Positions 11,590-20,721 are shown, numbered from the stretch's first letter. The stretch: 64,000 nt of DNA from Breviolum minutum Mf 1.05b.01 (GCA_000507305.1 DF239330.1:212292-276291), one strand, 5' to 3'. The notes: generated by a model not told the origin, from the sequence alone. Translations and numbers: made by a program.

Positions 11590-12255
11590 TTGATGAATCT
11601 CAAATTTTTCATGTGCCTAAAAGAACATTTGTGTTTGTGATCTTCAGCACCTGGCAATCTCCTGAGTCTTCTTCAATTGTGGAGGCTGTCCTTTTTCTTC
11701 ACGTGCTCCCTCCTTCCAAGAAACAAAAGTTTGCGCAACATTCAAAAAAGAATGTTATGGCCAGGTTCGTCAAGTCAATCCGTCCTTTGCCAAAGGGGCT
11801 GATGGTGCAGGCTTGGCTGTGACCTGAAGTGGCAACAGAATTCTTGTAGATCATTCACAAATCTCACATCTGGCCTCATGTATGGATGAAGTCATTTTGT
11901 GATTGGCTCCTAATGTTTCATTGATATCCATAGATGCCTAAAAAAGAATTTCTGTTTGTGATCTTGAGCATTGTGCCATCTCCTTCTCCTTCTTCTTCAA
12001 TTGTTGAGGCTGTCCTTTTTCTTCACCGCCAGCGTCCTTCCAAGAAAACAAAAGGTTGCGCAACATTCAAGAAAGCATGACACTTTACACTCATGGCCAG
12101 GTTGGTCAAGTCAGTCGGTCCTTTGCCAACGGGGCTGATGGTGCAGGCTTCGCTGGGACCTGAAGTGGCAACAGAATTCTTGAAGATCATTCACAAATCT
12201 CACATCTGGCCTCATGTATGGATGAAGTCATTTTGTGATTGGCTCCTAATGTTTC
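11590..12255. repeat. ~320 bp tandem repeat, copies 1 and 2
   Basis: Two head-to-tail copies share the order CATAGATGCCTAAAA, TTGTGATCTTGAGCA, GAGGCTGTCCTTTTTCTTCA, CCTTCCAAGAAAACAAAAGG, GGTCAAGTCAGTC and ACATCTGGCCTCATG. Copy 1 is more diverged. The junction of copies 1 and 2 (TAATGTTTCATTGATATCC at 11911–11929) is intact and serves as an empty-site reference for the element inserted at 12256. Small ORFs inside the copies are not coding. Confidence 0.85.
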
Positions 12256-12322
12256 ATTGAGAAAGGCAGCTCTTTTATCACTTGGGCCAAAAGGTGCACC
12301 TGGTGGGCACCAAATGTCAAGT
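12256..12322 (-). repeat. 67 bp direct terminal repeat (3' LTR-like in sense orientation)
   Basis: Matches 13649–13715 except at one position (GGTGGGCAC against GGTGAGCAC). The outer edge abuts target duplication GTTTC at 12251–12255. Confidence 0.85.
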
Positions 12323-12354
12323 CTGCTCCTGTGTCGGAGTCTGTCAGCTATACA

Positions 12355-13545
12355 TCAAAAGTTGGCGTAGTGCCTGTACAAGTTTCCTTCCACTACTCCA
12401 ATATCAGGCCATTGTCCAGGCCGTTCTACCTGCTTGTATCTCAAGTAGATCCTTCTTGTCCTGAAAGCGTGTAGGCCTGCTTGACTGGCAAAGGCGTAGG
12501 TCATTGAATCATCTCGTTCATTGTAGGTCTGAATCTCGCGGAAGTAGTATCGATGTACTTGTCCATCTAGTAGACGATCCATCCAGAATCGCTCTTCGAA
12601 GACATTGTGCTTGGGCAAAGGGTGATGCGGAGCATGCTGAGCATATAGTTCATCAATTCTCACGTCCTCAATTGGCGTTCCAGAAGCATACGGTTCCGTA
12701 GCAGCAAGTCGCTTCATGAACACCTCCAAGTTGTTGCTCTCGCAGAACAGCTCGTTGCTTCTTCGGGCCGTAAACTCTTCATATTGTCTCGCCAACTCCA
12801 GATCGTGAGGTCTGTCGTCCACTGTGGCGTCATCTATCATTGCACCAACGTCAGATACTCCGTCTTCATCAGCCATAGCCATGTTCGACCGGTCAACTTC
12901 CATCTCTTGTGATTCTTCTTCATCAAAATGATGGAGAGATTGCCAGTAGCTAGGATCAGATACTTCACTGATTGTTGCCTGTAAGTATCGTCTCCTTCGA
13001 TCTTCTGAGTCTTCTCCTTCAGATGGCTCATCATTGTCGTAGCTATCTAGGTCACCATCGTCTCTTGACCTTGAAGCCGTCTCGTCAAACCTTCTCCTTA
13101 CTTCTGTATCAGTTCGCGAGTCAGATGCAGTTTCGTGAGGTTCCGGTTCATCTCGAGATCGTCGTGACTCTTGTTCCGATGGTTCATAGTTCTCCGATTC
13201 TTCCGATTGTTGTCCACGTCGCCTTCTAGCTCGTGGAGGTTCTTCAGGATGAGGTAGTTCTGCTCGTCGTCGTAGTTCTTGAAGTTCCTCTCGTAGATCT
13301 ATGATGTTGGCATCAAGCCTGTCCTGATCTTCATCCATAAGTCGACACCTCTCTCTGTAGGTGTTTCTTACACTCTGAATCTCTTCCTCACTGCTTGTGA
13401 GCCTCATCACTAAAGGTTCCAGCAGTTGCGCCACCTGCTGTTGTAAATTCGCTCGAAGTTCTTGTAATTCAAACCATAGTGCCATCACCGCATAGACCAG
13501 TGCCATGACCACTGTCACCAAAATGGTGATAATCGCTGTACTCAT
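12355..13545 (-). CDS. Membrane-anchored coiled-coil, Arg/Ser/Glu-rich protein, 396 aa
   Basis: An intact frame starts at ATG 13545. Residues ~4–26 (IITILVTVVMALVYAVMALW) form one membrane segment. A coiled coil follows (~28–100, heptad-like LQELRANLQQQVAQLLEPL and LREELQELRRRAEL), then a long Arg/Ser/Asp/Glu-rich disordered region (~100–240). A more ordered C-terminal domain follows (~250–396) with FMKRLAATEPYASGTP, FEERFWMDRLLDGQ and aromatic-rich YLRYKQVERPGQWPD. No known enzyme motif is present. It is the only ORF of the surrounding element. The plan of one membrane helix followed by an RS/acid-rich tail resembles the extension after RNase H of the copia element at 28430–28960, so it may descend from such an accessory region. 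This is inferred from architecture, not sequence identity. Confidence 0.7.
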   Translation of the reverse strand: MSTAIITILVTVVMALVYAVMALWFELQELRANLQQQVAQLLEPLVMRLTSSEEEIQSVRNTYRERCRLMDEDQDRLDANIIDLREELQELRRRAELPHPEEPPRARRRRGQQSEESENYEPSEQESRRSRDEPEPHETASDSRTDTEVRRRFDETASRSRDDGDLDSYDNDEPSEGEDSEDRRRRYLQATISEVSDPSYWQSLHHFDEEESQEMEVDRSNMAMADEDGVSDVGAMIDDATVDDRPHDLELARQYEEFTARRSNELFCESNNLEVFMKRLAATEPYASGTPIEDVRIDELYAQHAPHHPLPKHNVFEERFWMDRLLDGQVHRYYFREIQTYNERDDSMTYAFASQAGLHAFRTRRIYLRYKQVERPGQWPDIGVVEGNLYRHYANF

Positions 13546-13635
13546 TGATGTTTCATTTCGTGATACTTCTTCTTGGCTATTCGCCGGGCAAAATGCCTCT
13601 TCTTGTGAAACTGGGTCAAAAGACCCTCCTGCTGT

Positions 13636-13647
13636 GCTCCGCTACCA
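13636..13647 (-). promoter_or_regulatory. Putative primer-binding site (initiator Met-tRNA type)
   Basis: On the minus strand, TGGTAGCGGAGC begins one base after the 5' terminal repeat, where LTR retroelements place the tRNA primer-binding site. It differs at one base from TGGTAGCAGAGC. Known initiator-Met sites begin TGGTATCAGAG (plants) or TGGTAGCAGAG (animals). The dinoflagellate tRNA sequence is needed to confirm it. Confidence 0.6.
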
Positions 13648-13648
13648 A

Positions 13649-13715
13649 ATTGAGAAAGGCAGCTCTTTTATCACTTGGGCCAAAAGGTGCACCTGGTGAG
13701 CACCAAATGTCAAGT
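13649..13715 (-). repeat. 67 bp direct terminal repeat (5' LTR-like in sense orientation)
   Basis: Partner of 12256–12322. In the sense direction it runs from ACTTGACATTTGG to CTTTCTCAAT. The outer flank is target duplication GTTTC at 13716–13720 on the plus strand. Confidence 0.85.
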
Positions 13716-13975
13716 GTTTCATTGATATCCATAGATGCCTAAAAAAGAATTTCTGTTTGTGATCTTGAGCATTGTGCAATCTCCTTCTTCCTTCTTCTTC
13801 AATTGTTGAGGCTGTCCTTTTTCTTCACGGCCAGCGTCCTTCCAAGAAAACAAAAGGTTGCGCAACATTCAAGAAAGCATGACACTTTACACTCATGGCC
13901 AGGTTGGTCAAGTCAGTCGGTCCTTTGCCAACGGAGCTGATGGTGCAGGCTTCGCTGGGACCTGAAGTGGCAAAA
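13716..13975. repeat. ~320 bp tandem repeat, copy 3 (3' truncated)
   Basis: Continues the array exactly where copy 2 was interrupted by the inserted element. It starts GTTTCATTGATATCC and runs to GACCTGAAGTGGCAA, then loses homology. It is more similar to copy 2 than to copy 1. Confidence 0.8.
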
Positions 13976-14516
13976 CAAAAGATTTGAATTGCAGCGCATT
14001 GCTGCAAAGGACTTCAGAAGCGAAAGAACATAGGCTGCTTAATTATACTGTATAATGGGTCTGATTTTTTTCACGTCCCTTTTTCCAACTGCAAAGGTTT
14101 GCGTGTATAGGCCACTGCACTCACATTTGGAGCGTCCGTTAGTGCCATGGTGGGAGCTGTTGGGGCTCATGGCAGAAAGCACAGAAGGCACATGGGTGTG
14201 AAGATATTTGCCATGTTTTGCCATCGGAAAATGTGGATGTTAATGTTTACGTTCTGTTTTCCTTGATATGCCTTCTGAAAGTATAGAAGATCACACCCCT
14301 AGGATCCCTCCTATTATATGGGTGATAGAAGGCACACGCGGAGCCTGCTTGGGGAGAAGATGTGTTTTTGGATGTTTTGTCAGCTGACCTGTACATTATT
14401 GACATTGCCAGCTCCTGCAATCGCATTCTTTTGGTGCCTTCATTTCCCTCTCCGAATGGAGGCGTGGGTCTCGTCAAAGGAGAACAGGCAGCACACTACC
14501 ACATCCAAGGTAGATA
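13976..14516. other. Intergenic, no gene seen
   Basis: Short frames only. This is the 3' flank of the next minus-strand ORF. Confidence 0.3.
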
Positions 14517-15317
14517 TCATTCATCGCCCCACTCCTCAAGCTCCTCTTCGCCCTCTTCTTGTAAAGCATCTTCTTCTCTTCCAATAGCCTCAATCTCAGG
14601 GAATATCAATTCAACGAGGCCCTGTGCCTGGCTTTCCGTGATGGTTCCCTGCTCAACCAACTGCCCTAGAGCTCCCTCGAAGTCGCGGTACTCGTCTTGT
14701 AGGATGCCCTGGATGTTGGCTTCTGCTGATGCTGGCTCCTCACCCTGATGTTCCGATTCTTCACCTTCTTCCGCACCAATCACCTCACGAAGTGCATCAC
14801 GAATCACCTCTCCTGCTCCTAGTACCTCCTCCCGGTACCTCCTCCTAATAACGTCCTCCCAGTTCACCTGGCCAACGCCTGCGTTTAGCGCATCAGCTAG
14901 CGCCTCACACCTTCTCTGAAGCTCCTCAAGTTCTGGATCTCGAGCTCCGTGATGGTTTGGATCTTCTGCAGCTTTCTGATACCTTTCATACCTGCGGACC
15001 AATTCACCAATCATTACTGCCATTCCATGTGGTAGTCGTCCTCGATTGGTCTCCTCGTCCACATAGATCATGAATCCTGCATATCGGTCATAGGGTTCAA
15101 CATTGTATTCTGGCGGTATCGACTCTTCTGCTTGTGAAGGTGCAATCGACGGTGAGTATCCTTCTTCTTCCGGCTCCTGTGGTGCATGGATTTGCCTAAA
15201 CCTCCTCACCACGCTTCTCGCAAGCCGTCCCATTCCTTCTGACATCCGTCCTTCATCAATTTCTCTTTGAACTGATTGTTCAAAGCTGCTCCTGCTCCTG
15301 CTCCTGCTCCTGCTCAT
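14517..15317 (-). CDS. SR-repeat / acidic helical protein, 266 aa, unknown function
   Basis: Start taken at ATG 15317 (MSRSRSRSRSSFEQSVQREI). The frame is open upstream to 15419 but without another ATG. A short Arg-Ser dipeptide run is followed by two similar segments: EIDEGRMSEGMGRLARSVVR and, later, RGRLPHGMAVMIGELVRRYE. A charged helical middle and a strongly acidic C-terminus (EEGEEELEEWGDE) complete it. The segments GRMSEGMGRLAR, GRLPHGMAVMIG and GTITESQAQGLVE share spacing and look like a three-fold degenerate internal repeat. An overlapping frame at 15663–15280 has a hydrophobic stretch (AVSTVGTLACALYY) that could be a lost N-terminal membrane segment separated by a frameshift. There is no enzyme motif. 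It belongs to the repeat-embedded ORF trio. Confidence 0.55.
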   Translation of the reverse strand: MSRSRSRSRSSFEQSVQREIDEGRMSEGMGRLARSVVRRFRQIHAPQEPEEEGYSPSIAPSQAEESIPPEYNVEPYDRYAGFMIYVDEETNRGRLPHGMAVMIGELVRRYERYQKAAEDPNHHGARDPELEELQRRCEALADALNAGVGQVNWEDVIRRRYREEVLGAGEVIRDALREVIGAEEGEESEHQGEEPASAEANIQGILQDEYRDFEGALGQLVEQGTITESQAQGLVELIFPEIEAIGREEDALQEEGEEELEEWGDE

Positions 15318-15631
15318 GCTCTGCAAAGGATTCACGTCGTGGTCGAACTGTTCTGGTGTAGTAGAGCGCACATGCAAGGGTCCCCACGGTCGAGACTGCA
15401 ACTGGGTTATCGCAAGCAATCATCCTGTTCATGTGTTTTTGAACCTCCTGAATCAAAGCAGAATCAATTTTGCCCAAAAAGATTACACCAGCGTAGGCCT
15501 CAAACAGCTTACAGTAAGTAAATTTAGATCGAAACCTGTGATTTTGATTTCTGAATATGTTTGTTCTAGATGCTCCTTCCCTGATCCAAAATGGACTGCG
15601 GAGATGGGCTATCATTTTGAAACACCCTAAT
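15318..15631. other. Upstream flank of the SR/acidic ORF
   Basis: Contains (CTGCTC)n-like sequence at 15286–15318, which encodes the Arg-Ser run on the minus strand, and a possible shifted N-terminal extension. No separate gene is seen. Confidence 0.35.
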
Positions 15632-15831
15632 GTCCTCAAGGTAAATGTCTCAAATTCCGCCATTCAAACGAATTTCCTCCAGGTAATTTTCAAATTCGCC
15701 GATTGAAACACTCGAATTTCCTCAAGGTAAATGTCTCAAATTCGCCGATTGAAACACTCGAATTTCCTCAAGGTAAATGTCTCAAATTCGCCGATTGAAA
15801 CACTCGAATTTCCTCAAGGTAAATGTCTCAC
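15632..15831. repeat. 46 bp minisatellite, about 4 copies
   Basis: The unit AAATTCGCCGATTGAAACAC plus CTCGAATTTCCTCAAGG-type sequence repeats with exact 46 bp spacing (unit starts at 15692, 15738, 15784). A more diverged first copy begins at 15632. Confidence 0.9.
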
Positions 15832-15869
15832 CAAGAAATTCTAAACCCTGGGTTCCGTACGCCATCGTC

Positions 15870-16207
15870 AGAAGGTTGTTGAGGCTGTCCTTTTTCTTCA
15901 CGGCCAGCGTCCTTCCAAGAAAACAAAAGGTTGCGCAACATTCAGGAAAGATGACTCTTTACTTTTGTGGCCAGATTGGTCAAGGCAATCCGTCCTTTGC
16001 CAAAGGGGCTGATGGCGCAGGCTTGACTGTGACCTCATGAAGTGGCAACAGAATTCTTGTAGATCATTCAAAAATCTCACATCTGGCCTCATGTAAAGAT
16101 GAAGTCATTTTTGACCCTTCAATCGCCTTCTCCTTCTTGGATTGTAGCGGCTGTCTTTCTTTTTCTCGGCCACCCTCCTTCCAAGAAAACAAAAGGTTGC
16201 TCAAACA
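15870..16207. repeat. Two truncated copies of the ~320 bp repeat
   Basis: 15870–16110 matches the GAGGCTGTCCTTTTTCTTCA through ACATCTGGCCTCATG portion. 16128–16207 repeats only the GGCTGTC and CCTTCCAAGAAAACAAAAGG portion. They lie about 2 kb from the main array at 11590–13975. Confidence 0.75.
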
Positions 16208-16208
16208 T

Positions 16209-16318
16209 GCCAAATTGCTCAGGAAATGGTATAGGGCTTTGACCAGGAAATGGTAGGGTTTTGTCCGGGAATTGGTAGCCATTGACCGAGAACTGATAGC
16301 TATTATCCGGGATTTGTC
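16209..16318 (-). repeat. Inverse copy of the TACCATTTCCCGG array
   Basis: Units of CAGGAAATGGTA, CCGGGAATTGGTAGCC and CCGAGAACTGATAGC match the arrays at 7227–7338 (same orientation) and at 4.3 and 4.9 kb (opposite orientation). It is more diverged than the others. Confidence 0.75.
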
Positions 16319-16377
16319 AACAGCCATATGATTTCACATTGCAAACTATCGCATAGACTTGGAATTTGTTCAATGGG

Positions 16378-17046
16378 CTCCTCATCAGTACTGCTGCTGG
16401 ATGATGACGAGGAACTCGAGTCTGATGATGCATCATCAGATGAGGAGGAGGAACTTCTAGGCTTCTTGACACCACGTTTCACCTCGCATTGGCAAATCAA
16501 CAATGAGAGGCAAAACTGTTGGTAAAACAAAAGCACCTGCTTTCTCTCATCATCACCAGATGAGGAGGAGGAACTTTTCGGCCTCTTGACACCATGTTTC
16601 ACCTCGCATTGGCAAATCAACAATGAGAGGCAAAACTGTTGGTAAAACAAAAGCACCTGCTTTCTTTCATCATCACCAGATGAGGAGGAGGAACTTCTAG
16701 GCTTCTTGACACCACGTTTCACCTCGCATTGGCAAATCAACAATGAGAGGCAAAATTGTTGGTAAAACAAAGGCACCTGCTTTCTTTTATCATCACCAGA
16801 TGAGGAGGAGGAACTTCTAGGCTTCTTGACACCACGTTTCACCTCGCATTGGCAAATCAACAATGAGAGGCAAAACTGTTGGTAAAACAAAAGCACCTGC
16901 TTTCTTTCATCATCACCAGATGAGGAGGAGGAACTTCTAGGCTTCTTGACACCACGTTTCACCTCGCATTGGCAAATCAACAATGAGAAGCAAAACTGTT
17001 GGTAAAACAAAAGCACCTGCTTTCCTTCCTCATCACCATGGCCCAC
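16378..17046 (-). CDS. 5 × 120 bp array, possible tandemly amplified exon–intron units in a Ser-rich protein
   Basis: Five near-identical 120 bp units begin at 16441, 16561, 16681, 16801 and 16921. Read on the minus strand the frame is open throughout. Each unit encodes VKRGVKKPRSSSSSSGDDER followed by a hydrophobic stretch (LLFYQQFCLSLLIC). Each unit also contains a 54 bp segment that starts GTGCTTTTG after AAGCAG and ends AATGCGAG before GTGAAACG. That segment looks like a GT–AG intron with a pyrimidine-rich 3' part. Because 54 is a multiple of three, the frame is preserved either way. If spliced, the product has a 22-residue Lys/Arg/Ser repeat. If not, five hydrophobic segments alternate with basic-Ser linkers. 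The last exon ends in a poly-Ser/acidic tail (TDEEPIEQIPS). It is probably the 3' part of the minus-strand gene upstream. Confidence 0.55.
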
Positions 17047-17149
17047 ACTCGAAGCATTGGTCTGACAGTATGGAACCGCATTACGCAGGAATCAAGCAAA
17101 GAAAAATAACAAATGCATAACAAATGCAAATTCGCAAGAAGCCTTCTGC

Positions 17150-20100
17150 GTGGTCTCAGAAGCGATGCTTTGGCTGGATCCCGCCTGGATTCAAGATAGC
17201 ATTCTCATGATTCTCTTGTATGATCCACAACCTGATTGACACGGATAGACAGGGAAAAAACCTGCCTTGGATGACAACGCGGGTCGTGGACCCGACACTC
17301 TTCTGATGATGTCTTTCAGGTCTTGGATGTGCTTTTGTCCAGGCCTGTAACATTGATCATGTGCTGGAATGCTCAAAACGGAATGTAACGCTCATAACGG
17401 CATGAAAGTTGCAATTGGAATTCCTGCCTAGTGCCGACCGATCTCCTCTCCAGTGTGAGGACATCAGAAGTTAGACTCCTCCAGTCCATCGCAGACTTCA
17501 TAGCTTCGACCTGCTACAGCAATCAGAAAGATTCCATTTTTTTGGTAGAGTTCTGAAATTGTTTCTGCCCACCTTGATGTCTTTCCGGAGTTTGCTGTCA
17601 AAGATGCGGACCACCTCATTGAATTCCAGAAACGCCACCTGAACAGACCCCAAATATAGTCATCAATGCATCAAGATTGGATAGTGAGTGTGGATATCAA
17701 GATGATATTCCATCCCTTTTTTAATTAATCAGGACCCCCACTGAGTACTCAAATTAATTTCCGCCAATTAATAAACGAATGGAAATTAATTGGGGGTGGG
17801 GGGGAGTCTATGAAAAGTGATTGAGTTTCAATGAATTTCATCATGTGTGGTAAGAGCCAAAACCAACCGCAATTGTTTGCTTTCTGGGTTGTGGTTGCCA
17901 ATGAGATTGATTATCAAGATGATTCAAGATGTGGATGCGCAGCGGCTTTTTTCCACCTGATGCGTCCGTCACTAATCCTCGGTCGTGTTGAAGCCGCGCA
18001 TCGTCAGCTGGAGCTCTTCTATCTCTTGGATGCACTCTGCCATGGCCTTGTGCAGGCGCTTCATTTTGGTCAATCGTTGATCCTCAGCTTAGTGTGGTGA
18101 ATCACGATAACTCACCCAAATCAAATGATTTTCTTCAAATTATATCGTTGAATCCATTTGTTTGCCTTGTAATAAGACTTTTTGACCTTCACAACAGCCT
18201 TGAAACACCTTCTCTGAATTTACTTGGAGTTGATTTCTAATAGTATAGGGATGCGATGGGTAGATATTCACTCACTGATCCTTCAATGCTTTTGTTTCTA
18301 CTTGTTTGGTGGTGGGGGTGCCTTGATATAGGATGCGATGGGATGGGACGAGATGGGTCAACCCTTCACTTTTTTTTCTCCTTCATTGTTTTGAAGTGGA
18401 AAAGTAATGGGCTAGTCAGGTCATATTAGGTACCCCCAGGAGTGAAATTCCCTTGCAGGAATGGCTGAACATTTGTGAGCCCTAAAATCCAATCCAAATC
18501 ATTGTAGTTTTCAATGCTGTTTTAGCCCTAGTCAGAAAAGAATGGATTTTGATGGCTTTGATTTTGAGAGGCAGACCCCCCCCAAGATTTGAATCCAAGG
18601 CACAATTTCTTGGGCAGCCTTTCTGACCTTGCTGAAACCATCCGTGTGGGCCAGGATGATGGCTCTGACGTCGTCTCGCGTGACGAAGTCTGGGTGCTTA
18701 CCTGAGTATGCCAAGTTTGAGAATGACTTGATTAAAACCTTTTGCGCCGCCCAGGAAACACTACAACAGGTGAATGCACACCAAGAAACCATCCAAGACC
18801 AATTGTCGCTCCTCATCGATGACCTCTTTGTTCCATGGTTGCAGAGCACCTAAGAAATTTTAAGGGCTGCAGGGGTTGATAAACCAAATTGTTTCAAATG
18901 ATGGCAATATCTTGAAACCACATGCAACATGTTTCTTTCTATATAGCGTGTTGCAAGCAAGTCGCTCTGATCGGAATCTTGAGCTTCCTTTGGAGGGGCT
19001 GGATCGGGTTGGCAAGAATGAAGTCGCCGTGGGGGCGGCGGCAACAGTCTACCATTCCGCATATATCGATAGGCTTCCGGGAGATCAAAGCTCCGAGCTC
19101 GAGCAGCAGCTGGAGCCTTGGCTGCAGCCTTTGATCTTGCAGCCTTGGATCTTGCAACCATATAGGCTTCAAATGTGAGAAAATGAATTCACTCAGCGTC
19201 AAACGGAGGATTTCAACATGTTCAGCCTGTCAAATAGTTTGCCAAGTAATTTGATTTGCAGCCAAGATGCAACATCACCGCTACCACCGATTGCAGCGCC
19301 AGAGCCAGCGCCAGCTAAGGAAGACATGGCCATGAGCCAACGAGCCGCGTTGTGGCAAGCTTGTGCCAAAGATTCAGGCCCGCGAGATTTCCCCCAGATC
19401 AGGGCAGATAGAAGATCCCCCATGACCAGGGTGCTGTACTTCCGATAAACGAATCGATTTGTCAAAGGAAATATTGTTGCTATACTTCCGATATACGAAT
19501 GTTTGGGCATAATATCTTCTATATTTGAGATTTCTTCCATATTCAGGGTGCTGCATTGGTAAAACCTGCGATAGATTTGTCAAATAAAGTTAGTTGCTAT
19601 ACTTCCGATATACGTAGGCAACGTTCCCGGATAGTATCTTCTATATGAGATTTCTTCCATCTTTTAAGTGCTGCATTGGTAAAACCGGGATTGAGCTTGA
19701 TCTTCTATCTGAAATTTCTTCCATCTTTACAGGGCTTCATTCGGAAATCTTCAAATGCCAGCAACCCAGCAAACACAACTTTTACCAGGTGTTTTTGCAT
19801 TTTTTGATCTGGCACCCCTCAAACGGTGTTTGTTGCATAAGTTGCCCCTCAGCTGCAAAACTTACTGTTCGAGCAAAACCGCAGTCCCGAGCCTTGATCT
19901 CCGAAATCGTTGGGGTCAATCTCCCAAACTTTTCGAACCACATGGCAAGGCCATCGTAGTTGGCAATGACCTCATGAAGAAATTAAAGCGGTGGCCATGA
20001 AACAAATGTGGAAATCCAAGGAAATGTGCAAAAAACATTTGCATCTTGAGAAATCATTGGAATATAGTTCCGTGTAAATTCATTTCCCGGCCCCACCTGA

Positions 20101-20460
20101 TCTTCTAGCGAATCCGTGGTGTCAGGGTCATCAGCCCTGATGTTAAAGAATGTATCCCATCCTTTCGCCTTCACAGGGGAAAGTGATCATGATCCTTACT
20201 ATGCTGACAAACTCTTCAAACAAACTTCCAGCTGCCAGCCTTTTTCACCTTGGCCGACTCCTTGTAATTTTGGATCATGTCAGGTGAGACAAAGCTCTTC
20301 AAGAAACCCTGCCAAGCCGGTCTGTGTCTCAAGCGAAAAACTGGTGGTTACACAAGTGCAGAATGGGATCAACATGCCAGGGATACCATCACTTTTTCAA
20401 CGGAGCTCTGATTGCACCGTCTTTCCATCCACTTCAACGTTGCCATGGCTGCACTTGTGG
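17150..20460 (-). CDS. Exons of a minus-strand multi-exon gene, unknown function
   Basis: Product not recognised. Coding-like segments with splice-type edges run on the minus strand. Around 20440–20390: SHGNVEVDGKTVQSEL. Around 20310–20226: LKSFVSPDMIQNYKESAKVK. 20174–20101: KGWDTFFNIRADDPDTTDSL. About 19985–19830: EVIANYDGLAMWFEKFGRLT. Around 19420–19215: SLAQACHNAARWLMAMSSLA. 19147–18930: an Ala/Lys/Arg-rich stretch, then RSFDLPEAYRYMRNG. 18700–18590: VTRDDVRAIILAHTDGFSKV. About 18095–17985: a coiled coil, KRLHKAMAECIQEIEELQLT. 17641–17575: VAFLEFNEVVRIFDSKLRKD. Around 17500: VEAMKSAMDWRSLTSDVL. The exons may continue into the Ser-rich array at 16378–17046. They could represent one or two genes. 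The central part suggests an elongated helical protein. Confidence 0.4.
18110..18530. other. Likely intron or intergenic, no exon seen
   Basis: Poly-T tracts and a GGATGCGATGGG repeat (18246–18258 and 18332–18345) only. Confidence 0.3.
19430..19735. repeat. ~110 bp diverged tandem repeat, about 3 copies
   Basis: The word order CTATACTTCCGATATACG, TATCTTCTATATTTGAG, ATTTCTTCCAT and TGCTGCATTGGTAAAACC repeats about three times. It probably lies in an intron of the minus-strand gene. Confidence 0.7.
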
Positions 20461-20474
20461 CTTCTTCAAAACTA

Positions 20475-20700
20475 ATCCTTAATCCTTACGCTGATTACGG
20501 ATAAGGAGGCTTACGGATTAGCCTTTACGGATAGGCTTGGTGGTTGTTTTTTCTCAGTCAAACTCGTTTCAGGAATTACGGATTACGGATAGTGGGGATT
20601 ACAGGATTATACATCCAAATCTGGTTCGGATTACGCATTGCTAGGATTACTTCCCCATTTGCGGATTGCCTCCTTACGGATCGTCTTTAGGCGTCCTTGA
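20475..20700. repeat. TTACGGAT-rich degenerate repeat
   Basis: About ten scattered words of TTACGGAT, GGATTACGGAT or AATCCTTA occur, some facing each other so that short hairpins can form (TAATCCTTA… with …GGATTA). No unit length is constant. Function unknown. Confidence 0.5.
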
Positions 20701-20721
20701 ATTTCGAACATCCCTGTTAGT

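Larger units (their letters stand above)
12256..13715 (-). mobile_element. Compact LTR-type retroelement without polymerase (TRIM/LARD-like), 1.46 kb
   Basis: Direct repeats of 67 bp at 12256–12322 and 13649–13715 differ at one base. They are flanked by GTTTC on both sides (12251–12255 and 13716–13720), a 5 bp target duplication. Removing the element restores the TAATGTTTCATTGATATCC sequence seen uninterrupted at 11911–11929. In the sense (minus) orientation, the first terminal repeat is followed after one base by TGGTAGCGGAGC. This is close to the TGGTA(T/G)CAGAGC primer-binding site for initiator Met-tRNA. A purine-rich ACAGGAGCAG precedes the second repeat. There is no gag, RT or integrase; the interior carries one intact 396-codon ORF. 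Terminal repeats of 67 bp are very short for an LTR. Confidence 0.75.

Noticed and set aside
14247..14748. Plus-strand ORFs opposite the SR/acidic ORF
   Set aside because: Antisense shadow of the minus-strand coding frame, rich in Ser/Pro only because the sense strand encodes Glu/Arg.
16441..17040. CRISPR-like array (five regular 120 bp units)
   Set aside because: Whole units are near-identical with no variable spacers; this is a tandem repeat in eukaryotic DNA.
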